This document shows positions 25,760-36,550 of a stretch of DNA of 64,000 bases, one piece after another. The translations under genes and the position numbers were made by a program. This DNA is from Heterodera schachtii (Eukaryota > Nematoda > Chromadorea > Rhabditida > Heteroderidae): NCBI GenBank assembly GCA_023374025.1, contig SIJG01000054.1, forward strand, positions 739,562 through 803,561, written 5' to 3'. The notes under the pieces are model-generated. The model was not told the origin of the DNA and did not search any database. It was given only the letters and a program-made list of their open reading frames with translations. Numbering within the stretch: the first letter of the stretch is position 1; each line of letters begins with the position of its first letter.

Positions 25760-26633
25760 CTGCATAAATATTTTGAAATTTAAATTTTAATGCTACTTTA
25801 TCTTTTTATTTTTTAATTATTTGTTATTTATATTTAAGTAATTCTTTAAAATATAAAAAGCCATTTTTATTTATTTATTAAAATTTTTAAAGATTAGGTG
25901 TAATAGCTGTTAAAAATTTATTTTTACTAAATTAAGTATCGTTTTGCCTTCTGTGGATTTATTTAATATTTAATATTTTTGATTGTTAATTATTTTAAAT
26001 TGATCAAAAACGAAAACGAGTGTACTTTGGAAAACGTTTTGTTTTTAAAATTAAAACTAAATGTTTTTACAATCTTATTGTGACAAATTTCACACATCTA
26101 AGAAAAAAGCGAAGAATATATTTTTAGTGAGTTTTAATTTAATTTTAAATGGGTAATTTGGTTTTTTTTCTCTAAAAAATTTATATGTTTATATGTTTTC
26201 CTTTAACTTAGCATTACTGTTTGTCTTATTAATGAAAGATGCATTTCCATTTCTAGGTTGACAAATGTTTATTTATCTTGATTGAGTTTGGTCAATTAAT
26301 TATTGTTAATCTTCTTTTAAATTATCGTTTATTTAATTGTTCAACTTGCTCAGTTTTAATTATTTATTTTCCATTTTCTTTTATTTCAAAAAAATCATTT
26401 TTATTTTCTTACCTATAGAACATTTTTTTCTTTTTATTTATTTCATTTTACTTATATAATATCGCTAATTTAAATTTTGTTAAACAAGTATTATAATTTT
26501 TCTGTTTGGGTTTTAACTATTTTACCGTAATTGGTTTTAAGTTAAGAAATAATTTCTAAACGACTTTAAACTACTTAAGTATAATAGTATTGTTCAAATA
26601 ACCGATTCATATGAAAAGACACAAAAGTAAATT

Positions 26634-26818
26634 TTTTATTTTTTGTATAATTTGTATAACTTTATGAATTTTTGTAGGTCCATTTCTACATTGTTTAATA
26701 ATTGATTTAATTTTATTAATTTTGCTATTTCTGATAATTTAGGTAAAAAAAAAATTAGAGATGGAAAAAGGCTGAGAGAGGGGAGTTTTTTATTGCATAA
26801 ATTTGGGTCAGATTCATC
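26634..26818 (-). CDS. possible terminal exon, 60 codons
   Basis: After the minus-strand acceptor-like AGTAATACAG, a frame runs about 60 codons to a TAA that overlaps an AATAAA polyadenylation-type signal. It begins acidic (DESDPNLCNKKL), then a hydrophobic/proline run (SLSLFPSLIFFLP), then a Lys/Leu helix-like tail (NVEMDLQKFIKLYK). The frame is in fact open for over 90 codons upstream of the stop, long for this base composition, although about one such frame is expected by chance in the window. No ATG. Family unknown. Confidence 0.25.
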
Positions 26819-27580
26819 GTCTGTATTACTAAGATTAAATTTTATAAAATATAAATTGTCAATTATTTTAGTAATTAAATTATATATTAAAATTGTTAAT
26901 TAAATTATCTTTTGGTTTATTTTCTTTGATCTATTTGAATATTTAAGAAGCTTAGAATGCGAATTTCAACTATTCATTCTTTTCATAATCTTTAATATCC
27001 ATCATCTACTAGAGAAAGGCCAAATGTATTTTACTCGTATTGCCTTACTTAGGAAATTAATTATCTTTTACTCCTTTCAATTTCAAGTTTAACTCTATCG
27101 GCTATGTCTAATGTAAATTGATCGGTTAAGCCCTGTGGTAAACTTCTTGATTAAACAATATAATTCTCAAATTCGTTTGACACTTTTTCAGAAATTTTTA
27201 GATATTGTCTTAATGCGCCTTTGTTTATTAATTCTCTTGAAGACGCGTATTTGTTTATGATTCTTTTATCAACGTTGTCTATTCAATTGTTATAATATTA
27301 AGTAAATGATTTTTAAAATTCTTTTTCTTCGTTTAAAAACTAATTTTTGAATATTCGCGTATTTTGAGTTAAAATTTAGGCAACAACGATTGTGATAGTA
27401 AAAGCCTTATTTTTATTGGTGCTTAAATATTAAATATAATTGTTCATTCATTGGAAATTATTATTACACAATATATTTGCATATAAATATATGTACTTTT
27501 TGTTTGGTTTTATGACTTGTTAAAAGAATTGCTTTATATTTTCTCTGATGTTTGCGTATTTTGTTTAATTCTGCGTTTTC

Positions 27581-27622
27581 TCAACGTATCTTCTTGTCAA
27601 GTGGGCTAGGAGAGCCCTCCAT
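27581..27622 (-). CDS. possible 5' mini-exon or small frame
   Basis: On the minus strand AG lies immediately before an ATG (TTAAG|ATGGAGGGC), typical of a nematode trans-splice acceptor. The frame is short (MEGSPSPLDKKIR, stop) but is a sharp G+C-rich island in A+T-rich DNA. A donor-like GTTGAG overlaps its end. Weak evidence on its own. Confidence 0.18.
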   Translation of the reverse strand: MEGSPSPLDKKIR

Positions 27623-27895
27623 CTTAACGCTTTATTGACGGTATTACCGGTATAATTTAAATATTTTATATTTTGCTTAATTATTTCATTGGTATAAAGC
27701 TAGCCGAGAAAATAAATAAATATTTTATCTATGATGAAATAATGATAATATTCTTTTTTGTATTTAGAAAAATCTTTTTTACTTATTTATGTTTAATGTA
27801 AATATTACCAAAGGACAATGGTTTATAATAAAAAAAATTTTAGAATGCAATATGCTATAATTATGATTGTAAATAAAATTTTTTAAAAGTTCTAA

Positions 27896-28505
27896 AAAAG
27901 CCGTGACGAGATGTATTTATAGAATTCACATAAATTCGTAATAAAGAAAATTCATGCATTAATTGCGGGTCATCGGTAGTTTAAAGTTTGGTTTTTGGTG
28001 AAAATTACTTGTAAATGCATTTCTCATTGTCACCCACTTATAATGTGTCTTTTATTTTCAAGTTAATTTTTTACGAACCTATCTTATTTAATAACTATTA
28101 AATTAAAGACTGCAAATTCATATTAAAATAATTATTAATATTTTTTATAGAATTAAACGATAAAAGTTATTGAAAAAGTACGGCTTTCTTTTTTTCTATT
28201 TTAATACAAATGTACTTAGTTTTTATTTTTTATTACTCAAAGGTCATTAAATAAACTACAAAATACAATATATTATTTCATTTTTTTAATAAATTCTTTT
28301 TTTCTAATATTTTTTTATTTTAAAGAATTTATTTAAGTTAGTAACAATTATAGTCAATACCTCTTTCTGTTTTTTTATTATGTTTTCCTTTTATTGTATA
28401 ATGGTCAATTCGTTTAAATTTTTTCTCGTGCTTTAAGTTCGCGTCTGAACATTTTTATGCCTCTACAGCTACAGATTCTAATGATAATTCTATTTTTTTT
28501 GAAAA
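27896..28505 (+). repeat. diverged direct duplication, copy 1
   Basis: Blocks match 29576-30470 in the same order: CCGTGAC.AGATGTA.TTATAGAATTC; then AGAATTAAACGATAAAA with AAAAAGTACGGCTTT; TTACTCAAAGGTCATTAAATAAACTAC; and ACAGCTACAGATTCTAATG. The copies differ by large indels: about 100 bp at 28360-28465 is absent from copy 2, and the gap after the first block is longer in copy 2. Non-coding. Confidence 0.75.
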
Positions 28506-29575
28506 GTTTAGAATTTTTTATAGATACGAAAAAAAAATGATTTTAATAATTTTTTTATTAATTAATATTATGTAATTTTTTGATTTTTTCACTTTGATCT
28601 TTGGTTTAATATTTAAATATTTCTTTTAAAGTAATTTTCACAGAAAACGACAACTTATATTTTTTACTTTTTATTTTGCTTACATCCTTAAAATTTTAAT
28701 TTGTATTTGTAACTATTTTATTATGTTTCATTGAACAATTTTAATAGTAATAAACATTTTTATGTTATAATTTTTAGCGCGTGGATTTTTTCTGTTTTCA
28801 TTTGTCTTTCCATTAATTAATATAAACCGAAAATAGAAAAGGTTCTTGTTTTTTATCTATTCATTTTTGACAATCAATATTTATTTTTATATCTTATTTT
28901 TGCGGTTATTTTTATTATATAATAAATTAAAGATAATTTATTCGTATATTTAAAAATGAACAATTGTTATATTAAATTTTTAGTTTTTACGATTAATTAT
29001 TTAAATTCAATTATTTAGTGAGACATATTCATTTGTTCATTATTTTATTTATGTTTATCACCAGTCAAATTAACAAAATTATTTTTTTTTTTCATATAAT
29101 TTCTTAGATTTTTTGTATTTCTATTCTGTGAAACTTTTTAAAAGAAGTATTTTAACAGATTTCTTTGGAATAATTGTCTTTTTTATATTTTATTATTTGT
29201 GTGATAAGGTCTATTTAATTTGAAAGACTAAAGCTTTTGATTATTATGTTTTATTCAGCGGAATGAATTTCTGCAATTGATTATATTAAATCAATTAATT
29301 AAGAAAGCTTCAAGGCAGTAACAAAAAATTGACTACCTAATTAACAAATAAATTTCTTCATTGAGTTTGAAAAAGAATTTTATTAAAAGCTCAAATTGAA
29401 TCATGACAAAGTGCAAAGGCATATTTTAAATTCATATTATAACCTAATCAAAATGAACTTCTTAAAACATAAATTTTGTTGAGAGTTTGGTAATTATTTC
29501 AAAGTTTTTAAATAAATAAAAATTATTAAATTCAGTTAAGTTGGAGTGCCATTAATAATCTTTTTAGCTTAACTA

Positions 29576-30470
29576 AAAAACCGTGACAAGATGTAATTAT
29601 AGAATTCACATAAATTTATAAAATATTTTAAGATTATTTAGATTTATATTTAATTATTTATGATTTAAAAATTATTTATGCCGATTTTGGAGTAAATTGT
29701 ATGATTTGACCAAAAATGATGAAAAATTTATGGCAGATATACTCGTAATAAATTATCTTTAAATGGAAATATATCTTTTTAATAGATATTGATTTATTAT
29801 TTTACAATCCTTATTAAAATTAAGTCCATTAAAATTTTAATTTTATTTTTTACCTTAATATTACGTTAGTTATTAGATTATTGATATTAAACATTCTTTT
29901 CTTATTGACAAAAAATTATTTATTGTTAATAAATTCTTGTGTTTATTTTCAAAAAAAATTTTTAATTTGTATTTTTGGAATTATCTTGAAAATCATCACA
30001 AATTATTATTCTCGGAAAGAAGTTCTCGAAATCTGTCTTGTTTTCAGATTGATCATGGTCATGAACTTCTTTTTTTTATCTCATAAATAAACATTAGCTA
30101 ATGTATTTTTATATTTTACACATTTGTTTTAATGCTTCGATGGGGTATTTATTTCCGTATCCTGAATATTTTTTAAATCCCATAATTTTCCAATATTAAG
30201 TATTTAATTATTACTTTCTATAGAATTAAACGATAAAATTTATTTAAAAAGTACGGCTTTTTTTTATTTTATTTTAATACAAATGTATTTAGTTTTTATT
30301 TTTTATTACTCAAAGGTCATTAAATAAACTACCAAAATACAATAAATTATTTCATTTTTTAATAAATTCATTTTTTTCTAATATTTTTTTATTAGAATTT
30401 TTTTAAATTAGTAACAATTATAGTCAATAACAGCTACAGATTCTAATGATAATTCTATTTTTTTGATTGG
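29576..30470 (+). repeat. diverged direct duplication, copy 2
   Basis: Second copy of 27896-28505. A 69-codon frame at 29881-30090 lies in the DNA specific to this copy; it is Leu/Ile/Phe-rich and probably chance. Confidence 0.75.
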
Positions 30471-31134
30471 AATTAGATTATTATTATTATTAAACATTTA
30501 TGTTTTGTAATTTTTTGAAATATTTTTTATTGCTTTTTAAGCATATCTCATATAAAATATTGGATATATTCATTAATTTTTATATTTGATTTTTGAAATT
30601 AAATTAAAGAAGAGAATTATTAGAACAATTGAATGTATCTAAGAATATTATTTGGTTAACTTAAAGTTTTTATTGAAAAATTTAAAAGAAAACATTTTAA
30701 ATGTAAAATTTAAAAAATAATATATTCAAAAGAATTTTCATTATAAATACATAATAATTATTATAAATAAAACGATAAATCATAAGTTTTAAGCAAAATA
30801 ATTATGATAAAGATAAACAATACAATATTATATTGAAGAATGCATTTAAATAACAATGTCTCTATTAATTATAATATTTTATTATTAAAAGAATATAAAA
30901 ATACATACACAAATCATAAAAATTAACAAATGAGATTTAAAGTTTATTATACACTTAAGAAAGAAAATATAATTATAATTTTATGCGTAGCATCAAGTTA
31001 ATAAAAATTACTTAAATGAAAATAAAGATATACTCATAATGTCTTTTTGAATACAGCCCGCTTAATTTGTTCATCGAAATAAAATCTTACAAAAATTTAT
31101 ACAATGTCGCACACGATTTCATCAACTATTTTTT
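30471..31134. other. A+T-rich interval, no gene seen
   Basis: The plus strand changes from T-rich to A-rich at about 30.6 kb. No open frame or G+C patch. Confidence 0.6.
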
Positions 31135-31135
31135 C

Positions 31136-31265
31136 TAGAGTGCAGCGAGACCGGGAATTTTGGCCTAAAACGGGACCGGGACTTGCCGGGATCTGAGAAG
31201 CCGGGACCGGGAGCTGATTTTTCTTCGGAACCGGGACCCGGGACCAACCGGGAAATTTTAAAAAT
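31136..31265. repeat. CCGGGA-rich patch
   Basis: About 130 bp with eight CCGGG words (CGGGACCGGGA and variants), then A+T-rich sequence with TTTTAAAAATTT palindromes. It starts TAGAGTGCAGCGAGACCGGG, the kind of T/C-A-G-A-G start seen at hAT ends, but I find no inverted partner. The minus-strand frame through it is Pro/Val/Ser simple sequence, not a gene. Confidence 0.5.
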
Positions 31266-31839
31266 TTAAAAAATTTTAAAAATTCAAAAAATGCAAATTT
31301 TATTTTTTTCAAGTGAAAATAATACAAAATTAAATTGTTATTTATTTAATAAAATCCAAAAGTTAAAACTAAATTAAATTAAAGAAAATTTTCAAATCAA
31401 AATTTTTTCAATTATTTCAAGCAAATAATCATTTGGCTAAATGGTCGAATATTATTTGAAATTTAGATTTACTTTTTTACACCACTTTTCTCGGCGCGTT
31501 TTTTCCAGAAAACTTTTGGGGAGATTTTGAAACTTTGAGTGAGATTTGTTAACAGATTTTCAACAAAAATGGCTTCTTTTTTGGGATTATTAGGCTCAAT
31601 TTATACGGATTTTCATTTAAAAAATGATTAAAATCAATTAAAAAATATGAGGAATGATACTTTCTTGATAGAAAAACCAATGAGTATACAAAAAAACCTT
31701 TAACTCTAATTTTCATCTCTAATTTTTCACTCAGATATATAAATGATTTATTTAAAAATTATTAAATTAAAAATACGTAAACGAAACATTTGGAAATTAT
31801 ATAATATTTGCTTCTTATTTCTTTATAACTAAAATTGGC
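31266..31839. other. A+T-rich interval, no gene seen
   Basis: Only a small patch near 31490 (TCTCGGCGCGTTTTTTCC) stands out. No coding frame. Confidence 0.5.
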
Positions 31840-32140
31840 GCCTGAACTTCGACTGTGAACAACAGATTTATGTTCTCGCTGAAGTACGGGCAATTATCAA
31901 CACGCACAATTTTGCAAAGCGGGCTACGTTAAGCTCGAGAATGTTTAGTTTTAAAAATAAATTAAGTTAAAATGAAAACATAAAAAAATAAACATAGACC
32001 GAAAAAAAGAAAAATTTAATAATAATTTACGACTAAAAATAAATTAAACATAATAATTGGGACAATAAATGATATAAAACTAAGACCAATTCAACTTTTA
32101 TCTCGAGAATTTGAGCATAAGTTGCAGAGATATGTTTTAC
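31840..32140 (+). repeat. dispersed repeat E, copy 1
   Basis: Begins with TTGGCGCCTGAACTTCGAC, contains GCGGGCTACGTTAAGCTCGAG and continues through CAATTCAACTTTTATCTCGAG. It aligns with 48280-48540 (ACGGGCAATAGTAAGCTCGGG, CAATTAACTTTTATTGAGATG). The opening TGGCGCC resembles a retroelement primer binding site, but no LTR is visible on either side. Confidence 0.5.
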
Positions 32141-33606
32141 TTAAATCTTGAATTTAATAATTAATGTAAAAAGGAAATGATTTTTCGATATAACTATTAT
32201 AAATTTAAACAAATTTATTTTAGTTAATCTTTAATAAATGTTTCGCTTGTGATCCAGATGATAGAAGACATTGTAACATAAGATTTAAAAAAAATTAATC
32301 GTATAAAAATGATAGCATTAGGTAAAAACTTTAAAATACAAAAATCTTCTTTTATTAAAAGCAATAAATGTCGCAACTAAAACATTAAAGAATTTTATAT
32401 TGGAATGTTTTTATAAAAATTTTTTTTTAAAATATCGATATTTTGTGAAATCTTTGAATGGACAAATTTTAAATATATAACCATTTAGGAGTAATATCAT
32501 TCAATTTTAAGGATATTAAATTGAATACACAAAAATTAAAATAATTAATATCTAAACATCTACATTATCAGAAAGAAATCTATATAAGCAAATTAAAAAA
32601 AATTTCATCCAATTATTATACAAAAGTAAAATTGATGAAATATTTCATGCCTATAATCCCAAAAAAGCAACTATAATGAAACAATAATATGAAATATTAT
32701 AAAATTAAATATCAAGATAAAAAAGACATAGAATGAAAAATTGACTTTAAACAAAAGTATTTAAATACGGACCAGGAGGTCAAGTTCATAATTCCATAAA
32801 TGTCAGGGGTTGCGGCAAGATAAATATTAATAAAAACAAAAATGATTTTATTAAATAATATTAACAATAAAATATTATTTTAAATTATTATAAAAAATTA
32901 GAAAATTCAAAAGATAAAAAAATTGATTTTATATAAATGTACTAAAATGCAAAAACATAAAACATAAACTCAAATAAAGTATTTATATTTCATTAATATT
33001 AGAGATTAAAAAATTTATAAATATTTTAGTTTGAAAACAAAATTTATAAGAAATTTTCATATCAAATTTACATAAATTTGTTTTCAAAATCATTTTAAAT
33101 TTTTTATCAAATTGAGAAATATAATAAATGCGTAATAATAATAAGATTAAGGCTTTTTATTGTAAATAATAATCAATTAATTACTTTTGTATGCTTTTGT
33201 AAGGATTAATGTCATTGAAAATATACAAAAGTTATTTATTTCTAATTTTAATAATTTTTTTGTATGGGATGAAATCGTCAATATTTGAAATTCATAATGA
33301 CTCAAAATATGAAAATATAAAAATCGTGAAAAAGGAATTATAAAATGAAGTAAATTAATCGAAATAGGACTTCAAAAATTGAAGAAACCATACAAAACAG
33401 AAAATTTTCATTTTAATTATATATATTAAAAATTTTCTTTTACTTTTATTTTTTATTGTTCTCGAGAAAAATTCTATAATTTTTTTTTGAAAATTTTAAG
33501 ACTTTAAGGTCTATTGGGCTGCTTTAATAGAGGAAGAACCTTCTAATAGAGAATTTTCGAGAGAATATGAAAAAATCTACACGAAATACTAAAAAAGCAA
33601 CAAATA
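32141..33606. other. A+T-rich interval, no gene seen
   Basis: A patch at 32765-32825 encodes GPGGQVHNSINVRG in one plus frame, but the frame is bounded by stops within about 35 codons and I do not treat it as a gene. Confidence 0.5.
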
Positions 33607-33636
33607 CTCAAAGTAAGCACTTCGGAATTGCATTAA

Positions 33637-33652
33637 GCCTTTTATTTCCTCT
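33637..33652 (-). other. putative polypurine tract
   Basis: Minus-strand GGTAGAGGAAATAAAAGG lies 3' of the last frame of the element, where a polypurine tract would prime plus-strand DNA. The sequence after it does not start with the TGTATCCCC of the 5' LTR, so the 3' LTR is missing or replaced. Confidence 0.4.
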
Positions 33653-33707
33653 ACCGAATATATTTGTTTCAGAAAAATTTGTCGATTTAAACAAAGTTAT
33701 TATTTGT

Positions 33708-33953
33708 TCAATATAAGTAAATTTGTTGTTGGTTTTGCCCTTGTTCCTCTTGTTGCGCTGCCTGTTGTTGTACCTGATTGTGAATGTTTGGCTGCTGATC
33801 GTTCGTTTCATTTCCGGTTCTATGCTCTTCCCTCGCAAAAATGATGTCATCGGCAACCGGACATGCTTCGTCACCGCCCTGTGCCATTTTTGTTCGGATT
33901 TGGTTGGCATGACGCGTGACAATTCGATTGCCAACGGTAATGCTCTTTGATTG
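33708..33953 (-). pseudogene. integrase C-terminal remnant of pol
   Basis: An open minus-strand frame with ITVGNRIVTRHANQIR, the pattern of the extreme C-terminus of Ty3/Gypsy integrases (G-x-x-x-x-R-H-x-N-Q-I/L/M-R), then an acidic and finally Gln/Asn-rich tail ending ...QQQIYLY and a stop at 33708. It joins the RT fragment directly at about 33950, so everything between the RT active site and this tail (thumb, RNase H, integrase zinc-binding and catalytic core) has been deleted in one or more events. Confidence 0.65.
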
Positions 33954-34367
33954 AACGGGAGGCGATGATGAAGTTGTCCATGTAGCCAAGCACTCCGGGA
34001 ATTCCATTGCTCAATTGGTCCATGACCCACTGAAAAATCCCTGGGGCACTTTTAATTCCAAAGGCTAAACGACTACGCTCGAATAAACCCGGTGAGTGTT
34101 TACGCCTAATAACTTGGTGACTGCTCATCAACAGCGATCTGCAAGTATGCGTCAACTGCTGTAGTCGGTCTTTGACAAGACGCCCATTTCGATGAGACGG
34201 TCCAATTCCTTGATTTTGGTGCAAAGTCCCAATTTTTCCTTTTGGAAATGTGTTCTGTAAATCCGTCTTCAATTGCGTCGACGTGCTGTCTGATCGGTTG
34301 TACCAACGACTGTCGGCAACATTTTCGATTGACAAAGTTGTTGCCACCACTTGTTTGTTGGCACGTT
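33954..34367 (-). pseudogene. reverse transcriptase fragment of pol
   Basis: Contains the RT block LAFGIKSAPGIFQWVMDQ (34008-34064 region), then GIPGVLGYMDNFIIA. The active-site box, Y-x-D-D in functional enzymes, is Y-M-D-N here: Asn codon AAC at 33973-33975. A frame shifted from this one holds VDAYLQIAVDEQS (about 34110-34150), the block next to the first catalytic Asp, which itself is not visible. The usual fingers segment between protease linker and this block is missing. The frame changes at least once here. Non-functional. Confidence 0.8.
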
Positions 34368-34689
34368 CAAATGCTCTTATCCATGGGAGTCCCATCAAAT
34401 CGAGTGTGTCCGTCGAATCGATAACAAAACATTCCAATTCGAGGGGCATTCCATCATCCAACGCTGCTTGAACCTTGAACTTCCCCATAAATGTGAAAAT
34501 GTTCCCCGTAAATGAACGACCCTTGAGCTTAGTTTCCGTGAGGATTGTTTGGCCCATTCTGACCCAAATGGCCTTTCTCACGATTGTCAATTTTGAGCCT
34601 GAGTTGACTACCATTTTGTGCACTTTCCCATGAAGCCGAACATGCCGTTCAATGTACGGTTCGTTTTCCGTCTTCCAATCGGATGGCAT
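34368..34689 (-). pseudogene. retropepsin-like protease domain of pol
   Basis: About 107 codons open from an ATG at 34689. The retroviral-type aspartic protease motif D-T/S-G appears as VVNSGSKLTIV (Asn codon AAC at 34603-34605), so the catalytic Asp is lost by a single G-to-A type change. The conserved hydrophobic-Leu-Gly segment before RT is seen as LDLMGLPWIRAFE. It is in a different frame from gag, separated by a stop at 34707. Follows the gag knuckles as in Ty3/Gypsy elements. Confidence 0.75.
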
Positions 34690-34706
34690 GATGTGCAGAC
34701 AGTCAA

Positions 34707-35644
34707 CTATGTTGGCATAAAGCCTGAATGTCGGGGAGTGTTGTTCTGATTAAGGCAAATTTTTGCAATGTGCCCTTTTCCCCCGCACTTGTTGCAAATT
34801 ATTTCCCTTGGAAAACGGCAGTCCGAGTTCCAATGTTGACCGCTACATCGTGTACAAGCTGATGGCGGTTGTGATGAGGTGTTGTTGTGTCGCGTGTTGG
34901 TTGAATTCGTCCTTGGTCTCAGTGGTGATTTGCTGGCCCTCGGTTTGCCCTTCAATTTTTGCGGCCGCAACTGCACAGCGTTGAACTCTTTTCCACGATA
35001 AGGCCGCAGTGCTGTGGCGAAGGGCAATGATCTGCTTACACTCGGCCAAAAGTTGTTCGAAGGTTGCGTTCTCTTCGAGTGATTTGAGGCACCGCTGTCT
35101 GAGATCGGAGTTGTGATCACCAATCCCTGTGATAAAAATGAGAGATTTTAGTTGGTCCTTCGTCAAATCCAATTTTGCGCGCTCTGCCATTGCGTTGACA
35201 GTTGCTCCAAACGAAAGTACGTCATTGTCCGCGCACTTAAGCTGAAAACACTCGAAACGCCTGACAAAAAGGGATTTTGAAAAATTGCTTTGAGCTTGTT
35301 GATTGTTTCACCAAAACCTATCTTTTCCGGTGCAGTGGGCTGAATGCTCTTCGTGTAGCGGCGGTACTCCTCGGCGCCCAATTTGTTGATGATCAGTCGC
35401 ACTTGGCTTGCTTCGGGCAAATTCTTTCCTTCATCTGCGATGAAAGTGCCGAATCTTTCAAACCACTGCTCGAATGTGTGATTGTCGTCGGTGCGTAGAC
35501 GATTTCGGTGATCTGTGCGCTGAGTTTGCAGAACAAGTCCATTTCTGAATTTTGGGAAGGAACGTTTGGTTGTGTGCTTTTTTGTAAAAGCGCATGGATC
35601 GCCTGCAGAATGTCTTTGAGATCCGGTGATTGTTCGGCAGGCAT
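34707..35644 (-). pseudogene. gag of Ty3/Gypsy element, frameshifted
   Basis: The structural protein gene, now in four frame segments. It starts at an ATG at 35644 (MPAEQSPDLKDILQAIHALL). Capsid-like parts read EQWFERFGTFIADEG, RLIINKLGAEEYRRY and, after another shift, FVRRFECFQLKCADND and KSLIFITGIGDHNSDLR. The last segment carries two zinc knuckles: CTRCSGQHWNSDC (34818-34855, C-x2-C-x3-H-x4-C) and CNKCGGKGHIAKIC (34755-34796, C-x2-C-x4-H-x4-C). Frame changes fall near 35490, 35275 and 35010. This gag layout with E-x-W-F-x-R-F and a double knuckle is typical of nematode Gypsy elements. Confidence 0.85.
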
Positions 35645-36095
35645 TTGATCGTGATTAAAATTTTCTCAGATTTTGGTGAAATGAGTGAAATGAGAAAGTG
35701 ATTTGATTTTTGAAATGTTTTTGTTTGAGTCCAAAATTAGTATTTTGCTTAGCATCGGTCAGAAACCACGACGGATTGGCTTGATAAGTGAGTGATTGAT
35801 GAAGTGATGTGATCAGATAATTGCCTTTTGCTGTTGGAAGTCGCACAAGTGAGTTGCAACCAGCGGTCACCGCCGTGACTTGGCTGTCCACACAAGTGAC
35901 TTTCAGAACGAAAGTGCACTTAGAGGCTTTTTACGGCTTATCGATACGAGAACGATGTGTTACGGGCTAAGGTAGGCAATTTGATGAAAATGATGTGATT
36001 GATAAAAGAGTAAATAAATAAATAAGTGCCAAATCCTTGTTCGTCTGATCACCACGCTAATAGCAAATACTCAAAATGATTTTTTAAATTGAAAA
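35645..36095 (-). other. retrotransposon leader
   Basis: About 450 bp between the primer binding site and the gag start. A 78-codon frame here (35655-35891) has no retroelement motif and is probably accidental. Composition is as in the element, not the A+T-rich flanks. Confidence 0.5.
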
Positions 36096-36113
36096 GAATT
36101 GCTGACTGCGCCA
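36096..36113 (-). other. primer binding site
   Basis: Minus-strand TGGCGCAGTCAGC starts two bases after the 5' LTR end (CAACA, AC, TGG). TGGCGCAGTC is the start of the serine-tRNA type primer site of 17.6/297-like Gypsy elements, which supports both element class and orientation. Confidence 0.7.
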
Positions 36114-36115
36114 GT

Positions 36116-36334
36116 TGTTGTGTCGTGCGCTTGGCACAACAAAATAGTAAAGACAAATATTTGTTCAAAAAGTAAAAGTGGGGAACGAATTGATGAGTCA
36201 GAGGAAATAATCAATAACTGGTGAAGGAGCAAAATGCCATTGCTGCGGTGTGTGTTGACAAAATGAATGAATATGGAAAAAGACCATGAGTGAACAAAGT
36301 TCACTCATTAAATGCACAACAAAGTGGGGATACA
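36116..36334 (-). repeat. 5' LTR, 219 bp
   Basis: Bounded on the minus strand by TGTATCCCCAC and ...ACACAACA, i.e. TG...CA ends, with the primer site two bases beyond. A perfect 10-bp hairpin (36286-36308) sits near its start. No second copy is found 3' of the element, so the boundaries rest on the TG/CA ends and the primer site, not on LTR-LTR alignment. Confidence 0.65.
36286..36308. other. perfect 10-bp hairpin in LTR
   Basis: ATGAGTGAAC, loop AAA, GTTCACTCAT, close to the LTR start. It contains the palindrome halves GAGTGAAC/GTTCACTC, which could be a binding site for a dimeric regulator in U3; that role is a guess. Confidence 0.6.
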
Positions 36335-36550
36335 GTATAGTAATAAATGATCATCATTTTGGCGTAAATTTAAATACATAATAAATTCACTACACAACAA
36401 TAAATATTGGAGGTAGGAAACGTGAAAATAATTCCTTTATTTAGAAAATTTACTATATTTTTAGTACAAATAAAAAGTTATGTGTACTTGGTTTTATTTA
36501 TTTTTGTTTGACGCAATATTGTACATTGTTAATTAGCCTTCGTTAATTTT

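Larger units (their letters stand above)
33637..36334 (-). mobile_element. decayed Ty3/Gypsy LTR retrotransposon
   Basis: Minus-strand order: 5' LTR (36116-36334), primer binding site, leader, gag with two zinc knuckles, retropepsin-like protease, part of reverse transcriptase, integrase C-terminus, and a purine-rich tract (about 33637-33652). RNase H and most of integrase are absent, the middle of RT is deleted, and gag-pol changes frame at least five times. Two catalytic aspartates are changed to Asn. No 3' LTR is found after the purine tract. The gag and RT motifs match the Ty3/Gypsy type common in nematodes. The element is dead and, from the number of breaks, not recent. It is clearly more G+C-rich than the surrounding DNA, as expected of an immigrant element. 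Confidence 0.9.

Noticed and set aside
31097..31327. 76-codon minus-strand frame with PVPASQIPASPGP
   Set aside because: Reading of the CCGGGA repeats; no start context or domain.
32765..32850. GPGGQ motif as in class I peptide release factors
   Set aside because: The residues after GGQ do not fit the release factor signature (no V-N-x3-S/T-A), and the frame is open for only about 35 codons.
33723..35498. Plus-strand frames of 60-75 codons across the retroelement
   Set aside because: Antisense shadows of gag-pol; the minus strand carries the recognisable motifs.
36071..36304. 77-codon minus-strand frame across the LTR and primer site
   Set aside because: Crosses the LTR end and primer binding site, so it is not a coding unit.
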